64,000 bases of DNA from assembly GCA_025594325.1 (NCBI GenBank), contig JANHCV010000006.1, forward strand, positions 1,922,001 to 1,986,000, written 5' to 3'. A program made the translations under genes and the position numbers. Every line of letters starts with the position of its first letter. The first letter of the stretch is position 1. The notes under the pieces were generated by a model. It ran no database searches and was not told the origin of the DNA. It saw nothing but the letters and a program-made list of their open reading frames with translations. Shown piece by piece: positions 54,162 to 64,000 of the stretch. The DNA is from Blastocladiella emersonii ATCC 22665. Its lineage: Eukaryota; Blastocladiomycota; Blastocladiomycetes; Blastocladiales; Blastocladiaceae.

Positions 54162-57100
54162 TTAGAGCGAGGCAACGACGCGGGAGCCAGCGGCGTCGAC
54201 GAGGTCGACCCACTTCTCGCCGTCGTAGATCTGGCGGAGGAAGTCGGACGAGCCCTCGCCCATGGCGCCGACGGCGCCGGGGATGCCGGCCTTGCGCACG
54301 TCCTCGCTGGTGAGCGCGAGCTTGTACGCGTCGACGGCGGCGGCGCCCGTGAGCTCCTTCTCCTTGCCGGCGCCCGTGCGCACCTTGACGACGCTCGGGA
54401 CCTGGATCGCCTCCTCGAACGACATCCAGATGCCGGTCGTGACCGAGATGGCAATCACCTCGAACGACGTCTCGCACGAGATCACGTCCCACGAGCCGGG
54501 AACCGTGGTCGGCTTGGGCGCGGCCGTCGAGGTCGAGGTGCAGGGGGTCGAGGTCGAGGTCGAGGTCGAGGTCGGCTTCTGGCAGTCAATGCCGTTGCAC
54601 GTCTTGGTCGAGGTGGTCGACGAGGTCGTGGTGGTGGCGGGGACCGACGTGGGCACCTCGGTGGCGGTCTTGGTCGACGTGGTGGTCGACGACGGCGTCT
54701 GGCAGTCGATACCGTTGCAGGTCTTGGTCGAGGTCGACGCGGTCGAAGTCGAGGCGGACGTGGTCACGGCAGTCGAGGTCGAGGTCGAGGCCGAGGTGGT
54801 GACGGTGACCGACGTCGAGACCTCAGTGGCGGTCGACGACGTGGGCTTGGGCTGCTCGGGCTCCTTGCCGGTGTTGGTGGTGCACGGGGTCGACGACGAC
54901 GCGGGCACGGGCGTGGCGGTGGTCGAGGTGACGGGGCAGTCGTAGCCGACGCACGCCGTCGAGGTCGGGACCGTGGTCTCGGACGCGGGCTTGGTCTCGG
55001 TGCTGGTGCAGGGCGTGGTGGTCGGGACGGGCGCGGGCGTGGTGCAGTCGTAGCCGTTGCAGCCGGGCGTCGTGGTCGGGACGGTCGTCTCGGTCGCGGG
55101 CTTGGTCTCGGTGCAGGGCGTAGAAGTCTCGGCGGGGACGGTCGGGACCTCGGTGGCGGTCTTGGTGCACGGGGTGGTCGAGGGAACCGGGGCGGGCGTG
55201 GTGCAGTCGTAACCGTTGCAGCCGGGGGTGGTGGTCGGGACCGTGGTCTCGGTGGCCGGCTTGGTCTCGGTGCAGGGCGTCGAGGTCGGGACGGGCGCCA
55301 CGGGCGTGGTGCAGTCGTAGCCGTTGCAGCCGGGCGTCGTCGTGGGGACGGTGGTCTCGGTGGCGGGCTTGGTCTCGGTGCAGGGGGTGGTGGTCGGGAC
55401 CGGGGTCTCGGTGCACGGCGTCGACTTCTCGGCGGGGACGGTCGGGACCTCGGTGGCGGTCTTGGTCGTCTCGGTGCAGGGCACGGTCGGGACGGGCGTC
55501 GGCTCCTTGGGGACCTCGGTGGCGGTGCCGGGCGTCGGCGTGCAGTCGTAGCCGTTGCACGGGGTGGTGGTCGGGACGGGGGTCTCGGTGCAGGGCGTGG
55601 TGACGGGGACCGGGGTCTCGGTGCACGGCGTGGTGGTCTCGGCCGGGACCGTGGGCACCTCGGTGGCGGTGGCGGGCTTGGTCTCGGTGCAGGGCACGGT
55701 CGGGACGGGCGTGGGCTCCTTGGGGACCTCGGTGGCGGTGCCGGGCGTCGGAGTGCAGTCGTAGCCGTTGCACGGGGTGGTGGTGGGCTTGGGCTGCTCG
55801 GGGACGGTGGCGGGGACGGTGGCGGGGACGGTCGGGACCTCGGTGGCGGTGCCGGGGATGGTCTCGGTGCAGGGCACGGTGATGGTCGGGATCTCGGTGT
55901 CGACGGGCACGGTGGTGGTCGGCTTGGGCTTGCACACGGTGCAGGTGGTCTTCTTGGGCGGGGGAGGGAGCGGGGTCTCCTCCTCGCACGGCACCGTGAC
56001 GGTGGGCACCTCGGTTTCGACGGGGACGGTCGGCGTGGGCTTGGGCTTGCACACGGTGCACGGCGTCTTGGTCGGGACCGAGGTGGTCGGGACGGCGGTG
56101 TCGACGGGCGGTGGGGGCACGACCGTGGTGGCGGGCGGCGTGTACGTGTCGACGGGCGGCGGGGGCACGACCGTGGTGGCGGGCGGCGTGTACGTGTCGA
56201 CGGGAGGAGGAGGCACGACGGTGGTCTTGGGCGGCGTGTACGTGTCGACGGGCGGCGGGGGAACGACGGTGGTCTTGGGCGGGCAGTCGGGGCCGGGGCA
56301 CACCGGGGTGGTGGGCTTGGGCTGCTCGGGCTCCTTGGGCGGCACGCAGTCGGGGCCGTCGCACGGCACGGTGGGCACGGGCTTGGGCACGCAGTCCTTG
56401 CCGTCGCACGGGACGGTCGGGACGGGCTTGGGCACGCAGTCCTTGCCGTCGCAGGGCACCGTGGGCTTGGGGGCCGGGGCGGTGCAGGAGGTGCACGGCT
56501 TGCGGGTGCGGCACTTCTTGTGCTTCTTGGTCTTGGTGACGGGCGCCGTGGTCGGGACCTCGGTGGCGGTCTTGACGGGGGTGCCGGTGCACGGGGTGGT
56601 GGTGGCGGGGACGGTGGACGAGGCGGGGACGGTCGGGTAGCCGGTCGGGGTGGCCTTGCCCGTGGACGACGAGATGACGGTGCCGGTGGCGGTCGAGGAG
56701 GCGGGGACGGGGGTCGACGAGGTGGCGGGCGGCTTGGGCACGGCGGTGGTCGGGGGCGGGGTGGGCTTGGGGGTGTAGGCCTCGTTGCGCTTGCGGAGGA
56801 GCGGCGAGTTCTTGAGCGACTTGTTCTCGTACTTGCACTTGCGCACGGTGACGAGGGTGAAGGACTTGTAGGTGACCGAGGCGGAGAAGGACAGCTTGGT
56901 CTTGATGAAGTCGGACTGGGCCGTGACGCCGCCGAGCTGCTTGGCGATGGGCGAGCCCTTGGACTTGAGGAAGGACACGGCCTTGCTGCTGAAGTCGTCG
57001 ATGTCGGAGCAGCACTTGCCCTCCTTCTCGCAGGTGGACAGGCAGCTGCAGGCGAGCGCGCTGGAGCGGCCGGGCGCGAGCGTGTCGGCGCAGGACATGG

Positions 57101-57281
57101 CCATGCCGGCCGACGCTACGAAGGGACGAGCGAGGGGGATCCGAGTCAGCGCGATGATCGGCGAGGGCGAGGGCGGGCGGCGAGAGCGCCGAGCGCGCGA
57201 GAAGAACGCACCGTCGAGCGGGGCGGCGTTGACCGAGGGGGCCAGGTAGGCCATGACGGCGATGAGGGTAAGCAGCTGCAT
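54162..57281 (-). CDS. secreted Pro/Thr-rich mucin-like protein
   Basis: Exon 1 (57281-57212) encodes a signal peptide MQLLTLIAVMAYLAPSVNA; a 96-bp GTGCG...TAG intron joins it to 57115-54162, giving 1007 residues. The mature N-terminus is Cys-rich (SCADTLAPG..., CSCLSTCEKEGKCCSDIDDF), which resembles the core of a somatomedin-B knot. About 700 residues of Thr/Pro/Val repeats follow, including VVPPPPVDTYTPP, VPCDGKDCVPKPVPT and TETKPATETTVPTTTPG-CNGYDC, expected to be heavily O-glycosylated, with regularly spaced Cys pairs. The last ~110 residues are a non-repetitive domain starting WDVISCETSFEVIAISVTTG. No GPI signal or transmembrane tail is evident. Probably a cell-surface or extracellular-matrix protein; adhesion is inferred from composition only. 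Confidence 0.82.
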   Translation of the reverse strand: MQLLTLIAVMAYLAPSVNAAPLDGAFFSRARRSRRPPSPSPIIALTRIPLARPFVASAGMAMSCADTLAPGRSSALACSCLSTCEKEGKCCSDIDDFSSKAVSFLKSKGSPIAKQLGGVTAQSDFIKTKLSFSASVTYKSFTLVTVRKCKYENKSLKNSPLLRKRNEAYTPKPTPPPTTAVPKPPATSSTPVPASSTATGTVISSSTGKATPTGYPTVPASSTVPATTTPCTGTPVKTATEVPTTAPVTKTKKHKKCRTRKPCTSCTAPAPKPTVPCDGKDCVPKPVPTVPCDGKDCVPKPVPTVPCDGPDCVPPKEPEQPKPTTPVCPGPDCPPKTTVVPPPPVDTYTPPKTTVVPPPPVDTYTPPATTVVPPPPVDTYTPPATTVVPPPPVDTAVPTTSVPTKTPCTVCKPKPTPTVPVETEVPTVTVPCEEETPLPPPPKKTTCTVCKPKPTTTVPVDTEIPTITVPCTETIPGTATEVPTVPATVPATVPEQPKPTTTPCNGYDCTPTPGTATEVPKEPTPVPTVPCTETKPATATEVPTVPAETTTPCTETPVPVTTPCTETPVPTTTPCNGYDCTPTPGTATEVPKEPTPVPTVPCTETTKTATEVPTVPAEKSTPCTETPVPTTTPCTETKPATETTVPTTTPGCNGYDCTTPVAPVPTSTPCTETKPATETTVPTTTPGCNGYDCTTPAPVPSTTPCTKTATEVPTVPAETSTPCTETKPATETTVPTTTPGCNGYDCTTPAPVPTTTPCTSTETKPASETTVPTSTACVGYDCPVTSTTATPVPASSSTPCTTNTGKEPEQPKPTSSTATEVSTSVTVTTSASTSTSTAVTTSASTSTASTSTKTCNGIDCQTPSSTTTSTKTATEVPTSVPATTTTSSTTSTKTCNGIDCQKPTSTSTSTSTPCTSTSTAAPKPTTVPGSWDVISCETSFEVIAISVTTGIWMSFEEAIQVPSVVKVRTGAGKEKELTGAAAVDAYKLALTSEDVRKAGIPGAVGAMGEGSSDFLRQIYDGEKWVDLVDAAGSRVVASL

Positions 57282-59235
57282 CTTGGTGTAGGAGGGGTGG
57301 TGGTGGTCGGGCGTGTAGTGTAGCGTCGCGAGGAGGTGGTGGTGGAGGGGTTGGTCGTCACGGACAGCGAGCGATCCAGTCTATGGGGAGGAAGTATGGA
57401 CAAGAGGAGGGGAGGGAGGGATGTCGATCGTCTATAGAATCTCACAGGTCCGTGGAACGACTGGCAAGGGAGATAGGAGGGCCGGGGCGCGCGCCGTCTT
57501 TATACAGGCGAGCGCGGTGGCGGCGCGAGGACGGAGGCGGCGACGCGTCGTCGCGATCCGCAGCAGCGGGCGGGCGGGCGACCAGAATGGGGCCGAGGGC
57601 GAAACATGGCGGCGGCCGCAGCGGTTGCGGGCAGTGACGCCCTTGCATTGAGTTGCATGATGTTTCTGCGCGGGGGCGGCGGGAGAGAGCGAGGAGTGCG
57701 GGCAGGAGCGGCGCTGTGGCGCCCACTCGGCCGCGGCGACGCGTCAGCAAGCCACGCGTGACGCGGCCCGTCCTGCAGTCCTGCACCGCGACCTGCACCG
57801 CGACCTGCACGCGGCCGGCCGCAGCAGCAGGATTCGCCCCCGCCGGCACCGGCGACGGTGATGAACGTTCCCGCTAACCACCCCGTGCAATATGGACAGC
57901 GTCGCCGGCCCTGCAGGGCCCGCCGCGTGCGCCACTCGGTCGGCCCTGAGCGCGCCGCGGTGCCCTCGCCATCGTCGAGGTGTTGCCGTCGTGGTGCCGT
58001 CGCGGACCCTGAGGAAGCGCGAGGGAAGTCAACGACGGCGTGAAGCACCACCAAAGTCTCCCGGACATCACGTCGCGTCCATCGCGCTCGCCGTGCGTGC
58101 AGTGCCGATCGCGCCGTGTCTACGCCTCGGCCGCCGCGCCAGCGCCCGCTGCCGCGCCCGATGCGCTGTGGCGGCGACCACGGCAACGTTGCAGCCGTGT
58201 GGCGAGAATGTGTGGCGGACATGCGTAGCGAGCCCTGCAGGATTCCAGCCGTGACCGTGGCCACGCGGTGCCGTCACATTTCTCGCCCGCACGTTCTCCT
58301 GCTGCCCTGGATGAAATGAAATCGATGACCCATCGTCGACGCCGACCGCCACCTCGAGCCGCAGTCGCCATCGAGGCCGTGGTCGCCGCCGCCGACCAGG
58401 CCGCCCGCCGACTTCTCTCTTCTCGCCTTGTCGCATCGTCTTCGTCCATGTATCGTTCGCGGGTTGCGGCTCGGCCTTGACCTTGACGCGTCTTCTGCCC
58501 TGTTCGTCGACGGCGAGCCGAGAACAGTCGTCACGGTCATGATCCGCGATCAGCCTTCCTTGGGCCATCGCGACGACTGCGGCCGCCGAGCCGCTCCCCG
58601 AAGCCGACCGTCTGCTCTCCCCGCGTTGCTACTCTATGCCGTGTCCGCCCTCGGCCGCTCATTCTCGGCATCATCTCGGCCATCATGTGGCCGGCTTTTG
58701 TTGAACGTCCCGACTCAGCGGCCGTTCCTCTTCTCGCCATCCACGGCCACGGCCACGACACGCTCGTCGCATCCTTTTTTGAACTTGAGCGCCTGCCGCC
58801 GCCTTGATTTCGGCCGGATTCTTGTCCATCGCGAGGTGCGCCGCCGAGCGGATCCGCAAGCGTCCGCTGCGACGCCACCTCGCCTCGGATGCTCTCGCAG
58901 TCACCGACGACGCGTCGCGACGTCGCCAAGACGCGGATCTCTCTCATTCTGACTCTCAGCGCCGTGTCGGCCGCCTCAGTCACGCACGTCGTGGCACACC
59001 TCGCGCTTCGAACCAGCGTCAGAACACACGGCGAGCGATCCCATTTGAAGTATATTTTGGTTGGCCGGCCGGTCCATGACTTCGGCGCTGGCGCAAGGCT
59101 TCGGCGTTACTGTAGATACATAGATATAAAAGAGAAGAAGATGGCGATGAAGAAAAGCAAAGCGACACCCAGAAAACTCGTCCCGTTCCCGTTCCCGCGC
59201 TCGCGCGACCCGCGCGGCAGCAGCGACGGCATCGG
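57282..59235. other. intergenic region, 2 kb
   Basis: Upstream of the secreted-protein gene and downstream of PCT1. It contains a 12-bp repeat (ACCGCGACCTGC) repeated around 57785-57810 and a TATA-like element at 57499-57504. Several open frames on both strands are Arg/Ala-rich without motifs. No gene is supported. Confidence 0.45.
57499..57504 (-). promoter_or_regulatory. TATA-like element upstream of the secreted-protein gene
   Basis: TATAAA on the minus strand about 220 bp upstream of the ATG at 57281, in GC-rich surroundings. It may place transcription start near 57470; unverified. Confidence 0.35.
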
Positions 59236-60405
59236 TTACTCGACGCGCGCGCGCTTGGCGGCGGGTTCGGCCGAGACGGCCCTTGGGCGCTCCGCCGACG
59301 CGGACGAGGAGGACGCGCGGCGGTACTGGTCGTCGTCGTCGTCCGAGGACGCGACGTTATCCCCGCTCGACGTGTCGTCGGCCTCGAACTCGTCGCGGCG
59401 GCGGCGGCGGCGGCCGTTGCCCGCGGTGGGCGAGGGCGGTGCGGAGCTGGACGGCGAGCGGATGCGCAGCATCTTGACGCCGGACTTGAAAGCCTGGACG
59501 AACCCCTTGACGTAGTGCGACGACTTGTGCTCCCAGGCGCGGACCGTCTCGCGCCACTCGTCCTTCCACTCGGCGACCTCGGCCTTGATCTCGTCCTTGA
59601 TCTCCTGGACCGACTTTTCGACGGCGAGGCGCTTCTCGGTGAAGAAGCCGATGTTGAGCTCGCGCGGCGACACGCCGCGGGCGAGGTTGCGGCGCAGGTA
59701 CTTGTCGTAGTCGCGCACGATGCGGGTGATCATGTCCGAGGTGGAGACCCCGTCGGTGCGCTTGGTCGGGAGGAAGCGGCCCTGCTGCTTGACAAAGGCG
59801 TACACGTCGGCCACGTCGCCGGCGGCGTAGGGGATGTCGTCGTGGGCGACGTAGTCGATCTGGTGCTTGTCGAGGAACTCCTGGGTCACGATCCACGGCG
59901 CGTCCTCGACCACCTCGTCGACCCACTTGCAGTGCGCGACGCTCGCGTACCGCTCTACGTCGGTCATGACCGTCTTGCCCTTGCGCGCGTGCGTCTCGCG
60001 GTCGCTGCACACGCCGACCAGCAGGTACACGTCGGGGAACGCCTGCTTGGCCTGCTGCAGCGCGCGCGCGTGCCCGTAGTGGAACAGGTCGTAGATGCCG
60101 TCGCAGTAGATGCGCACGGGCCGCCCCGTCGGCGGCGCGTTGATCGAGTACGTGGTCGCCGACACGTCGACCGACGGCGACTGCAGCACCGCGTCGGGGA
60201 TGTGCGGCGTCGATGCGCCCGATGCGGACGCGGACGCCGTGCCGGGAGCGGCTGCAGCGGCGGAAGCAGACGCGGAGGCGGCCGACACGGCCGACGTGTC
60301 GTCGGCGGCGGACATGGCCGACGTGTCGTCGGCGGCGGACATGGCCGAGATCGAGTCGGCCGTCGACAGCGGAGTCTCAGGGCGGGAACTGGATGGCGTT
60401 GACAT
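59236..60405 (-). CDS. PCT1: choline-phosphate cytidylyltransferase
   Basis: Intronless, 389 residues. Makes CDP-choline from CTP and phosphocholine, the rate-limiting step of the Kennedy pathway to phosphatidylcholine. The catalytic domain begins near residue 95 with [20 protein letters not shown] (HxGH CTP-binding motif) and continues with [39 protein letters not shown] and [16 protein letters not shown] (the RTxGxSTT-like motif). An amphipathic membrane-binding helix region follows ([20 protein letters not shown]), then a basic and acidic Ser-rich tail, likely phosphorylated. The N-terminus carries two 27-bp repeats (AMSAADDTS). The ATG at 60405 gives the usual family length. Confidence 0.95.
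   Translation of the reverse strand: MSTPSSSRPETPLSTADSISAMSAADDTSAMSAADDTSAVSAASASASAAAAAPGTASASASGASTPHIPDAVLQSPSVDVSATTYSINAPPTGRPVRIYCDGIYDLFHYGHARALQQAKQAFPDVYLLVGVCSDRETHARKGKTVMTDVERYASVAHCKWVDEVVEDAPWIVTQEFLDKHQIDYVAHDDIPYAAGDVADVYAFVKQQGRFLPTKRTDGVSTSDMITRIVRDYDKYLRRNLARGVSPRELNIGFFTEKRLAVEKSVQEIKDEIKAEVAEWKDEWRETVRAWEHKSSHYVKGFVQAFKSGVKMLRIRSPSSSAPPSPTAGNGRRRRRRDEFEADDTSSGDNVASSDDDDDQYRRASSSSASAERPRAVSAEPAAKRARVE
60290..60343 (-). repeat. two tandem 27-bp units in PCT1
   Basis: Two identical 27-bp units encoding a nine-residue repeat (SAMSAADDT phase) in the disordered N-terminus of PCT1, followed by a similar third half-unit. Confidence 0.85.
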
Positions 60406-60711
60406 GGTTGATGCGTAGCGAATGTTGTGCAAGGAGAGGGAGGGGGAGCGCGAGGTGCCGGATGAGGGGAGGGGAGCGGCGGCGCTGTGCGCGGCCGTGT
60501 GAAAAACCTTGGGCGGCGAATCGCCTTCCCTGCGCGGGCGCCGCCGACTGAAACGGGGGCGTCGTGTCCTCGCGACGCCCACCTCGTCCCTGTGTCCGTT
60601 CCGACTTGGACCCAGCGGCAGAATCTGCGCGCCATGATGTAGTGATGTCACAGGGAATTCGTTGTATTGTATGAGATACAGATGCAATCGACCACGGCGA
60701 GCGACGACAAC
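60406..60711. other. intergenic spacer between PCT1 and TPS2
   Basis: About 300 bp holding the PCT1 promoter and the TPS2 3' flank; both genes are on the minus strand. I see nothing else. Confidence 0.5.
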
Positions 60712-63700
60712 CTAGTCCTCCTCGGCCTCGTACTCGGCCTCGGCGCCGGCCAGCGCCGACGTCGGCGACGCGGCCCGGCCAAACGCCGGCGACGGCACGG
60801 GCGACGCGCCCGCGGCCATGCCCGACGCGGACGCGACGCGCGGCAGGCCCGCCCACTCGCGCATCACGTCCACGACGTGGTGCGGCGACTGTACATGCCA
60901 GTCGGCCAGCGTGCGCTTGGTGCTCGACCCGACCGTCACCGTCCACGCGTGCCGCGGGTGGTACCGGTCGCGCGCTGCGCCGTGCTCGCCCGTCGTCGGG
61001 CTCGTGGCCGCCGACGCAGACGCGGACGCGGTGGGCGCCGCTGTGGTGGTGGGTGCCGCCGCGTCGAGCTGGTGGCCGAGCAGGAGCACCTCGTCGGCCT
61101 TGGCCTCGCCCTCACCGCCGTCGACGCTGCCAGCCGCGACCGCCGCCGCCGCCTCGGCCGCCGACTGGTGCAGCGCGCGGAACATGTCCTCGTCGGTGCG
61201 GTCGTCGCCGACGCAGAAAACGTACTCGAAGCGCGCGCCGGGCGGCGCCGCCGTCGCCAGCAGCCGCTTGACAATCTCGCCCTTGTTGACGGCAATCGGG
61301 CGCACCTCGAGGTTCTTCTTGCCGACCAGGATCTCGAGCGGCCGCTTGCTGAGCGTCGAGTTCTCGAGGTGATTCTGGCACTCGCGCGCCTGGAACGCGC
61401 CGAAACTCGGGTCGGCGAGCCGGTAGTGCCACGTCACCGAGCACCGCTTGTGCTCGATAAACGACCCGGGCGTGCGCTCCGTGTAGAAGTTGAAGATGTC
61501 GACCACCTCGGGCTTCCACACGGCCGGGTCGTCGCCGTGCTCCTCGGTCAGGTCGAGCCACCCGCGAGCGTCGTACGGGTACTTGAGGAACGACCCATGC
61601 TCGGCGCTGAGCCCGAGCCCGTCAATGTGGCCGACCCACGCGTCGAGCGTCGCCTGGTCGCGCCCGCTGATCACGAACACGCGGTTCGCCGGGTCCGCGC
61701 ACAGGGCCGCCAGCGCCTCGAGCAGCTCGGGCGTCGGCCGCGCCATCTCGGGCACCTTGACGATTGGCCTACACGTATGGGTGTGCGTGTGGGGTGAGTC
61801 AAGTGGATCGCGACACAGCGTTGAGACAAGAGAAATGAAGACGTACGAGAGCGTCCCGTCGTAGTCGAACAGAATCAGGCGCATCGGCCGCAGCGCGCCG
61901 TCCTCACCGCCCAAATCGGCGACGGACGCGCGGTACTCGGCGAGACACCGCTCGCGATGGAGGTACGGCGTCGTGTGCGCGTCGAGGGCGCCGCCCGCGC
62001 CGCTCTGCAGCCGGGCACGCGTGCCGACGAGCGCGCGCGCAAACGACCGCGCCCACTGCGGCGCCGTGTACCGGGCAACGTGGTCCATCATCTGGTGGTG
62101 GCGCGCAAACTTCTCCTCGCGCGGGATCGTGAGCGCGTCGTGCAGGGCGGCCGCGACGCCGGCAAAGTCCCACGGGTTGACGAGCATGGCGCCCGACAGC
62201 GAGCCCGCCGTGCCCGTGAACTCGGACAGGATCAGCGGCGCCATGTGCTCCTGCTGGCACACGACAAACTCGTGCGACGTGGTGTTCATGCCGTCACGCA
62301 CCGACGTGATGAGCCCCGCGTCGGCCGCCGTCAGCAGCGCATAGTACTCGTCGGGCGCGATCGCGCGGTGGATGTGGTGCACGGGCTGGAAGTCGAGCGA
62401 GCCGTACTTGCCGTTGATGTTGGCGACGAGCTCCGACACCTTGGCCTCGAGCTTGGCCGCGCTCAGCCCGCCGCCAATACCCGCGGACCCGCCGCTGCCA
62501 CCGGAACCCGAGGAGGCCGCGATCGACGCGCCGCCGCCGCCGCCGCCGCCCGCGTCGCCGGGGAGCACGAGCTGGCCGCCCGTGGTGGTGGGCGAGGTGA
62601 CCTGGATCAGCACCACCTTGCCGCGCCACTCGGGGTACGTCTCGAGGAACTGGCCAAACGCCTTGAGCTTCTGGTGCACGCCGCGCATCTGGTCGAGCTT
62701 GTCGCGGCCGACCACGATGCGCTTGCCCGCGTACATGTCGCGCAGGGCGGCGGCCTTTTCGGCGACGGCGGGGGCGCGGCGCTTGACCTCGGTGCGCTGC
62801 GCGTCGATGCCGATCGGGAAGATGCCGACGGCGACGTGGTGGCCGTGGAAGTCGATGCCCGTGGGCGACGACTCGAGGCCGAGCACGCGGGTGCAGCACG
62901 ACACAAAGTGGCGGCAGTACGAGTAGGTCTGGAAGCCGACGAGCGAGGCGCCCAGGATGCCCTCGAGCAGCGGGGTGCGCTTGGGCAGGCACCGGAACAC
63001 CTCGGACGACGGGAAGGGCGTGTGGATGAAGAGGCCGATGGCGGCGAGGTGCGCCGTCTCCTCGCCGTGGACGCGGGCGAGCTCGGCGCGCAGCAGCGAG
63101 GGCGCGAGCAGCAGGTGGTAGTCGTGGACCCAGATGAGGTCGCCCTGCGGGTCGTAGTGCTCGGCGGCGACCTGGGCAAACGCGAGGTTGACGCGCTCGT
63201 AGGCGGCCCAGTCGAGCAGCTCGCGGCGGCCGTCCGTGGCACCGTCCCACAGAATGTAGTGGAAGAGCGGCCACAGCGTCGACTTGCAGTACCCCGAGTA
63301 GTGCTTGCTGGCCGTGTCGTCGTCGACGAGCACGGGGATGCACCGCTGCTCGCGCCACAGCAGGTCGGCGAGCTCGGCGCGGTCCGCAGCCGACAGCTCG
63401 TACTGCTCGACGATGCGGCCGTGCGAGTCGACGATCGGGCCGAGGGTGCCAATGTAGACGGACTCGTGGAAGGGTCCGGTGGCCGCGCTCGCTGTAGATG
63501 CAGGGTCGGTGGGTGCCGATGCAGCGTCGCACGCGTCGGGCGAGGCGGCGGCCTTGTGGGCGAGCGACTGGATGCCGGCGTAGAGGGCCGAGTGGCCGCG
63601 GCGCGGGGCGAGGGCCCAGCGCGGGGTCGGCGGGGTCGCGGGCGAGATGGCGGCGGCGGCCGCAGCGGGATCAGCGGACGCGTTGTCGGGCGAGTCGTTG

Positions 63701-64000
63701 AGGGCGCTGGTGGAGCCGCCGTGCGTGGCGCCCGCCGAGCTGACGCCGGACCCGGGGGCGGGCGAGGACGTGGAGGCCGAGGCCGAGGTCGGGAGCAGGC
63801 GCAGGGCGGGCGGGTTGGCCGAGGCGTTGGCGGCGCGGGCGCGGTGCTGCTGGTCGCGCAGCTGCTGGGCCTGGATCTCGCCGAGCGCGGCCACGAGCGC
63901 CGAGGCCTTGACGCCGGCGGCGGCGGTAGCAGCGGCAGCGGCAGCGGCGGGCGCGTCGGTGATGATGGGGGCGGCGTGGGCGAGGGTGGGCAGGACCGCG
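60712..64000 (-). CDS. TPS2: trehalose-6-phosphate synthase/phosphatase (TPS2-type), 5' end beyond window
   Basis: Open from the right edge (64000) to 61847, then a 78-bp GTACG...TAG intron (61769-61846) and a last exon to 60712. About 1070 residues are visible and no ATG is reached. The GT20 synthase-like domain shows VHDYHLLLAP, FIHTPFPSSEVFRCLP, GILGASLVGFQTYSY and VVGRDKLDQMRGV, the TPS2/TPS3 version of the motif, plus SVRDGMNTTSHEFVVCQQEH. A Gly/Ala-rich insertion interrupts it. The HAD phosphatase domain has LFDYDGTLSPIV across the splice (nucleophile Asp), FVISGRD, LSAEHGSFLK and FCVGDDRTDEDMF, all catalytic motifs intact. It is predicted to convert trehalose-6-phosphate to trehalose for stress tolerance, in a complex with Tps1. 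The C-terminus is acidic. Confidence 0.94.
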   Translation of the reverse strand, partial: AVLPTLAHAAPIITDAPAAAAAAATAAAGVKASALVAALGEIQAQQLRDQQHRARAANASANPPALRLLPTSASASTSSPAPGSGVSSAGATHGGSTSALNDSPDNASADPAAAAAAISPATPPTPRWALAPRRGHSALYAGIQSLAHKAAASPDACDAASAPTDPASTASAATGPFHESVYIGTLGPIVDSHGRIVEQYELSAADRAELADLLWREQRCIPVLVDDDTASKHYSGYCKSTLWPLFHYILWDGATDGRRELLDWAAYERVNLAFAQVAAEHYDPQGDLIWVHDYHLLLAPSLLRAELARVHGEETAHLAAIGLFIHTPFPSSEVFRCLPKRTPLLEGILGASLVGFQTYSYCRHFVSCCTRVLGLESSPTGIDFHGHHVAVGIFPIGIDAQRTEVKRRAPAVAEKAAALRDMYAGKRIVVGRDKLDQMRGVHQKLKAFGQFLETYPEWRGKVVLIQVTSPTTTGGQLVLPGDAGGGGGGGASIAASSGSGGSGGSAGIGGGLSAAKLEAKVSELVANINGKYGSLDFQPVHHIHRAIAPDEYYALLTAADAGLITSVRDGMNTTSHEFVVCQQEHMAPLILSEFTGTAGSLSGAMLVNPWDFAGVAAALHDALTIPREEKFARHHQMMDHVARYTAPQWARSFARALVGTRARLQSGAGGALDAHTTPYLHRERCLAEYRASVADLGGEDGALRPMRLILFDYDGTLSYVFISLVSTLCRDPLDSPHTHTHTCRPIVKVPEMARPTPELLEALAALCADPANRVFVISGRDQATLDAWVGHIDGLGLSAEHGSFLKYPYDARGWLDLTEEHGDDPAVWKPEVVDIFNFYTERTPGSFIEHKRCSVTWHYRLADPSFGAFQARECQNHLENSTLSKRPLEILVGKKNLEVRPIAVNKGEIVKRLLATAAPPGARFEYVFCVGDDRTDEDMFRALHQSAAEAAAAVAAGSVDGGEGEAKADEVLLLGHQLDAAAPTTTAAPTASASASAATSPTTGEHGAARDRYHPRHAWTVTVGSSTKRTLADWHVQSPHHVVDVMREWAGLPRVASASGMAAGASPVPSPAFGRAASPTSALAGAEAEYEAEED

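Noticed and set aside
54262-56640. Val/Gly/Ser-rich plus-strand frames opposite the secreted protein
   Set aside because: Antisense of Thr/Pro repeats automatically reads as Gly/Val repeats; the minus strand has the signal peptide, splice sites and Cys pattern.

Overview
The window is GC-rich, intron-bearing nuclear DNA of a fungus. Introns are short, mostly 57-120 bp; 29 of the 32 I could place start GTNCG (20 of them GTACG) and nearly all end TAG. The gene set mixes fungal housekeeping genes (mitochondrial DnaJ, enolase, COQ1, PCT1, TPS2, HST3/4-type sirtuin) with genes typical of animals and early-diverging flagellated fungi and, as I recall, absent or rare in Dikarya (Rab23-like GTPase, C2CD5-like protein, animal-type p22phox). 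I infer a zoosporic fungus, most likely Blastocladiomycota; this is inference, not proof.

Layout. 0.8-8.1 kb: G-protein alpha subunit, sphingolipid delta-4 desaturase and an F-box-like protein, all on the minus strand. 8.35-12.58 kb: a probable decaying mobile element with 17-bp terminal inverted repeats, a PIF1-like helicase and a divergent partner gene carrying six 27-bp repeats; both genes have one frameshift lesion. 12.6-16.2 kb: a rearrangement scar in which a 5'-truncated membrane-protein gene faces a 5'-truncated ABC transporter copy, followed by a copied C2CD5 tail. 16.2-30.1 kb: a small membrane protein, an unknown 880-residue protein, an SMG5/6-type NMD factor, CZIB, a polytopic membrane protein, mitochondrial DnaJ, a TVP38/TMEM64 protein and a TRAF zinc-finger protein. 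30.5-36.7 kb: enolase, Rab23-like GTPase, sirtuin. 37.4-37.9 kb: a second ABC transporter fragment (NBD1). 39-44.5 kb: p22phox, SEM1, C2CD5. 44.8-49.3 kb: the intact ABCC transporter. 50-64 kb: COQ1, a ZC2HC1-type protein, a Pro/Thr-rich secreted protein, PCT1, and TPS2 running off the right edge.

The most unusual structure is an inverted segmental duplication (13274-16160 against 44246-47133, about 28 kb apart). It appears identical through exons and introns for about 2.36 kb, then drops abruptly to clearly diverged sequence just past the ABC stop codon. A third locus (37365-37870) shares a separate identical patch of about 370 bp. This pattern suggests recent gene conversion among ABC copies. 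Several gene pairs are divergently arranged over short intervals (SMG5/6-like with CZIB, TVP38-like with TRAF-type, SEM1 with C2CD5, enolase with Rab23-like, COQ1 with ZC2HC1-type) and could share promoters.
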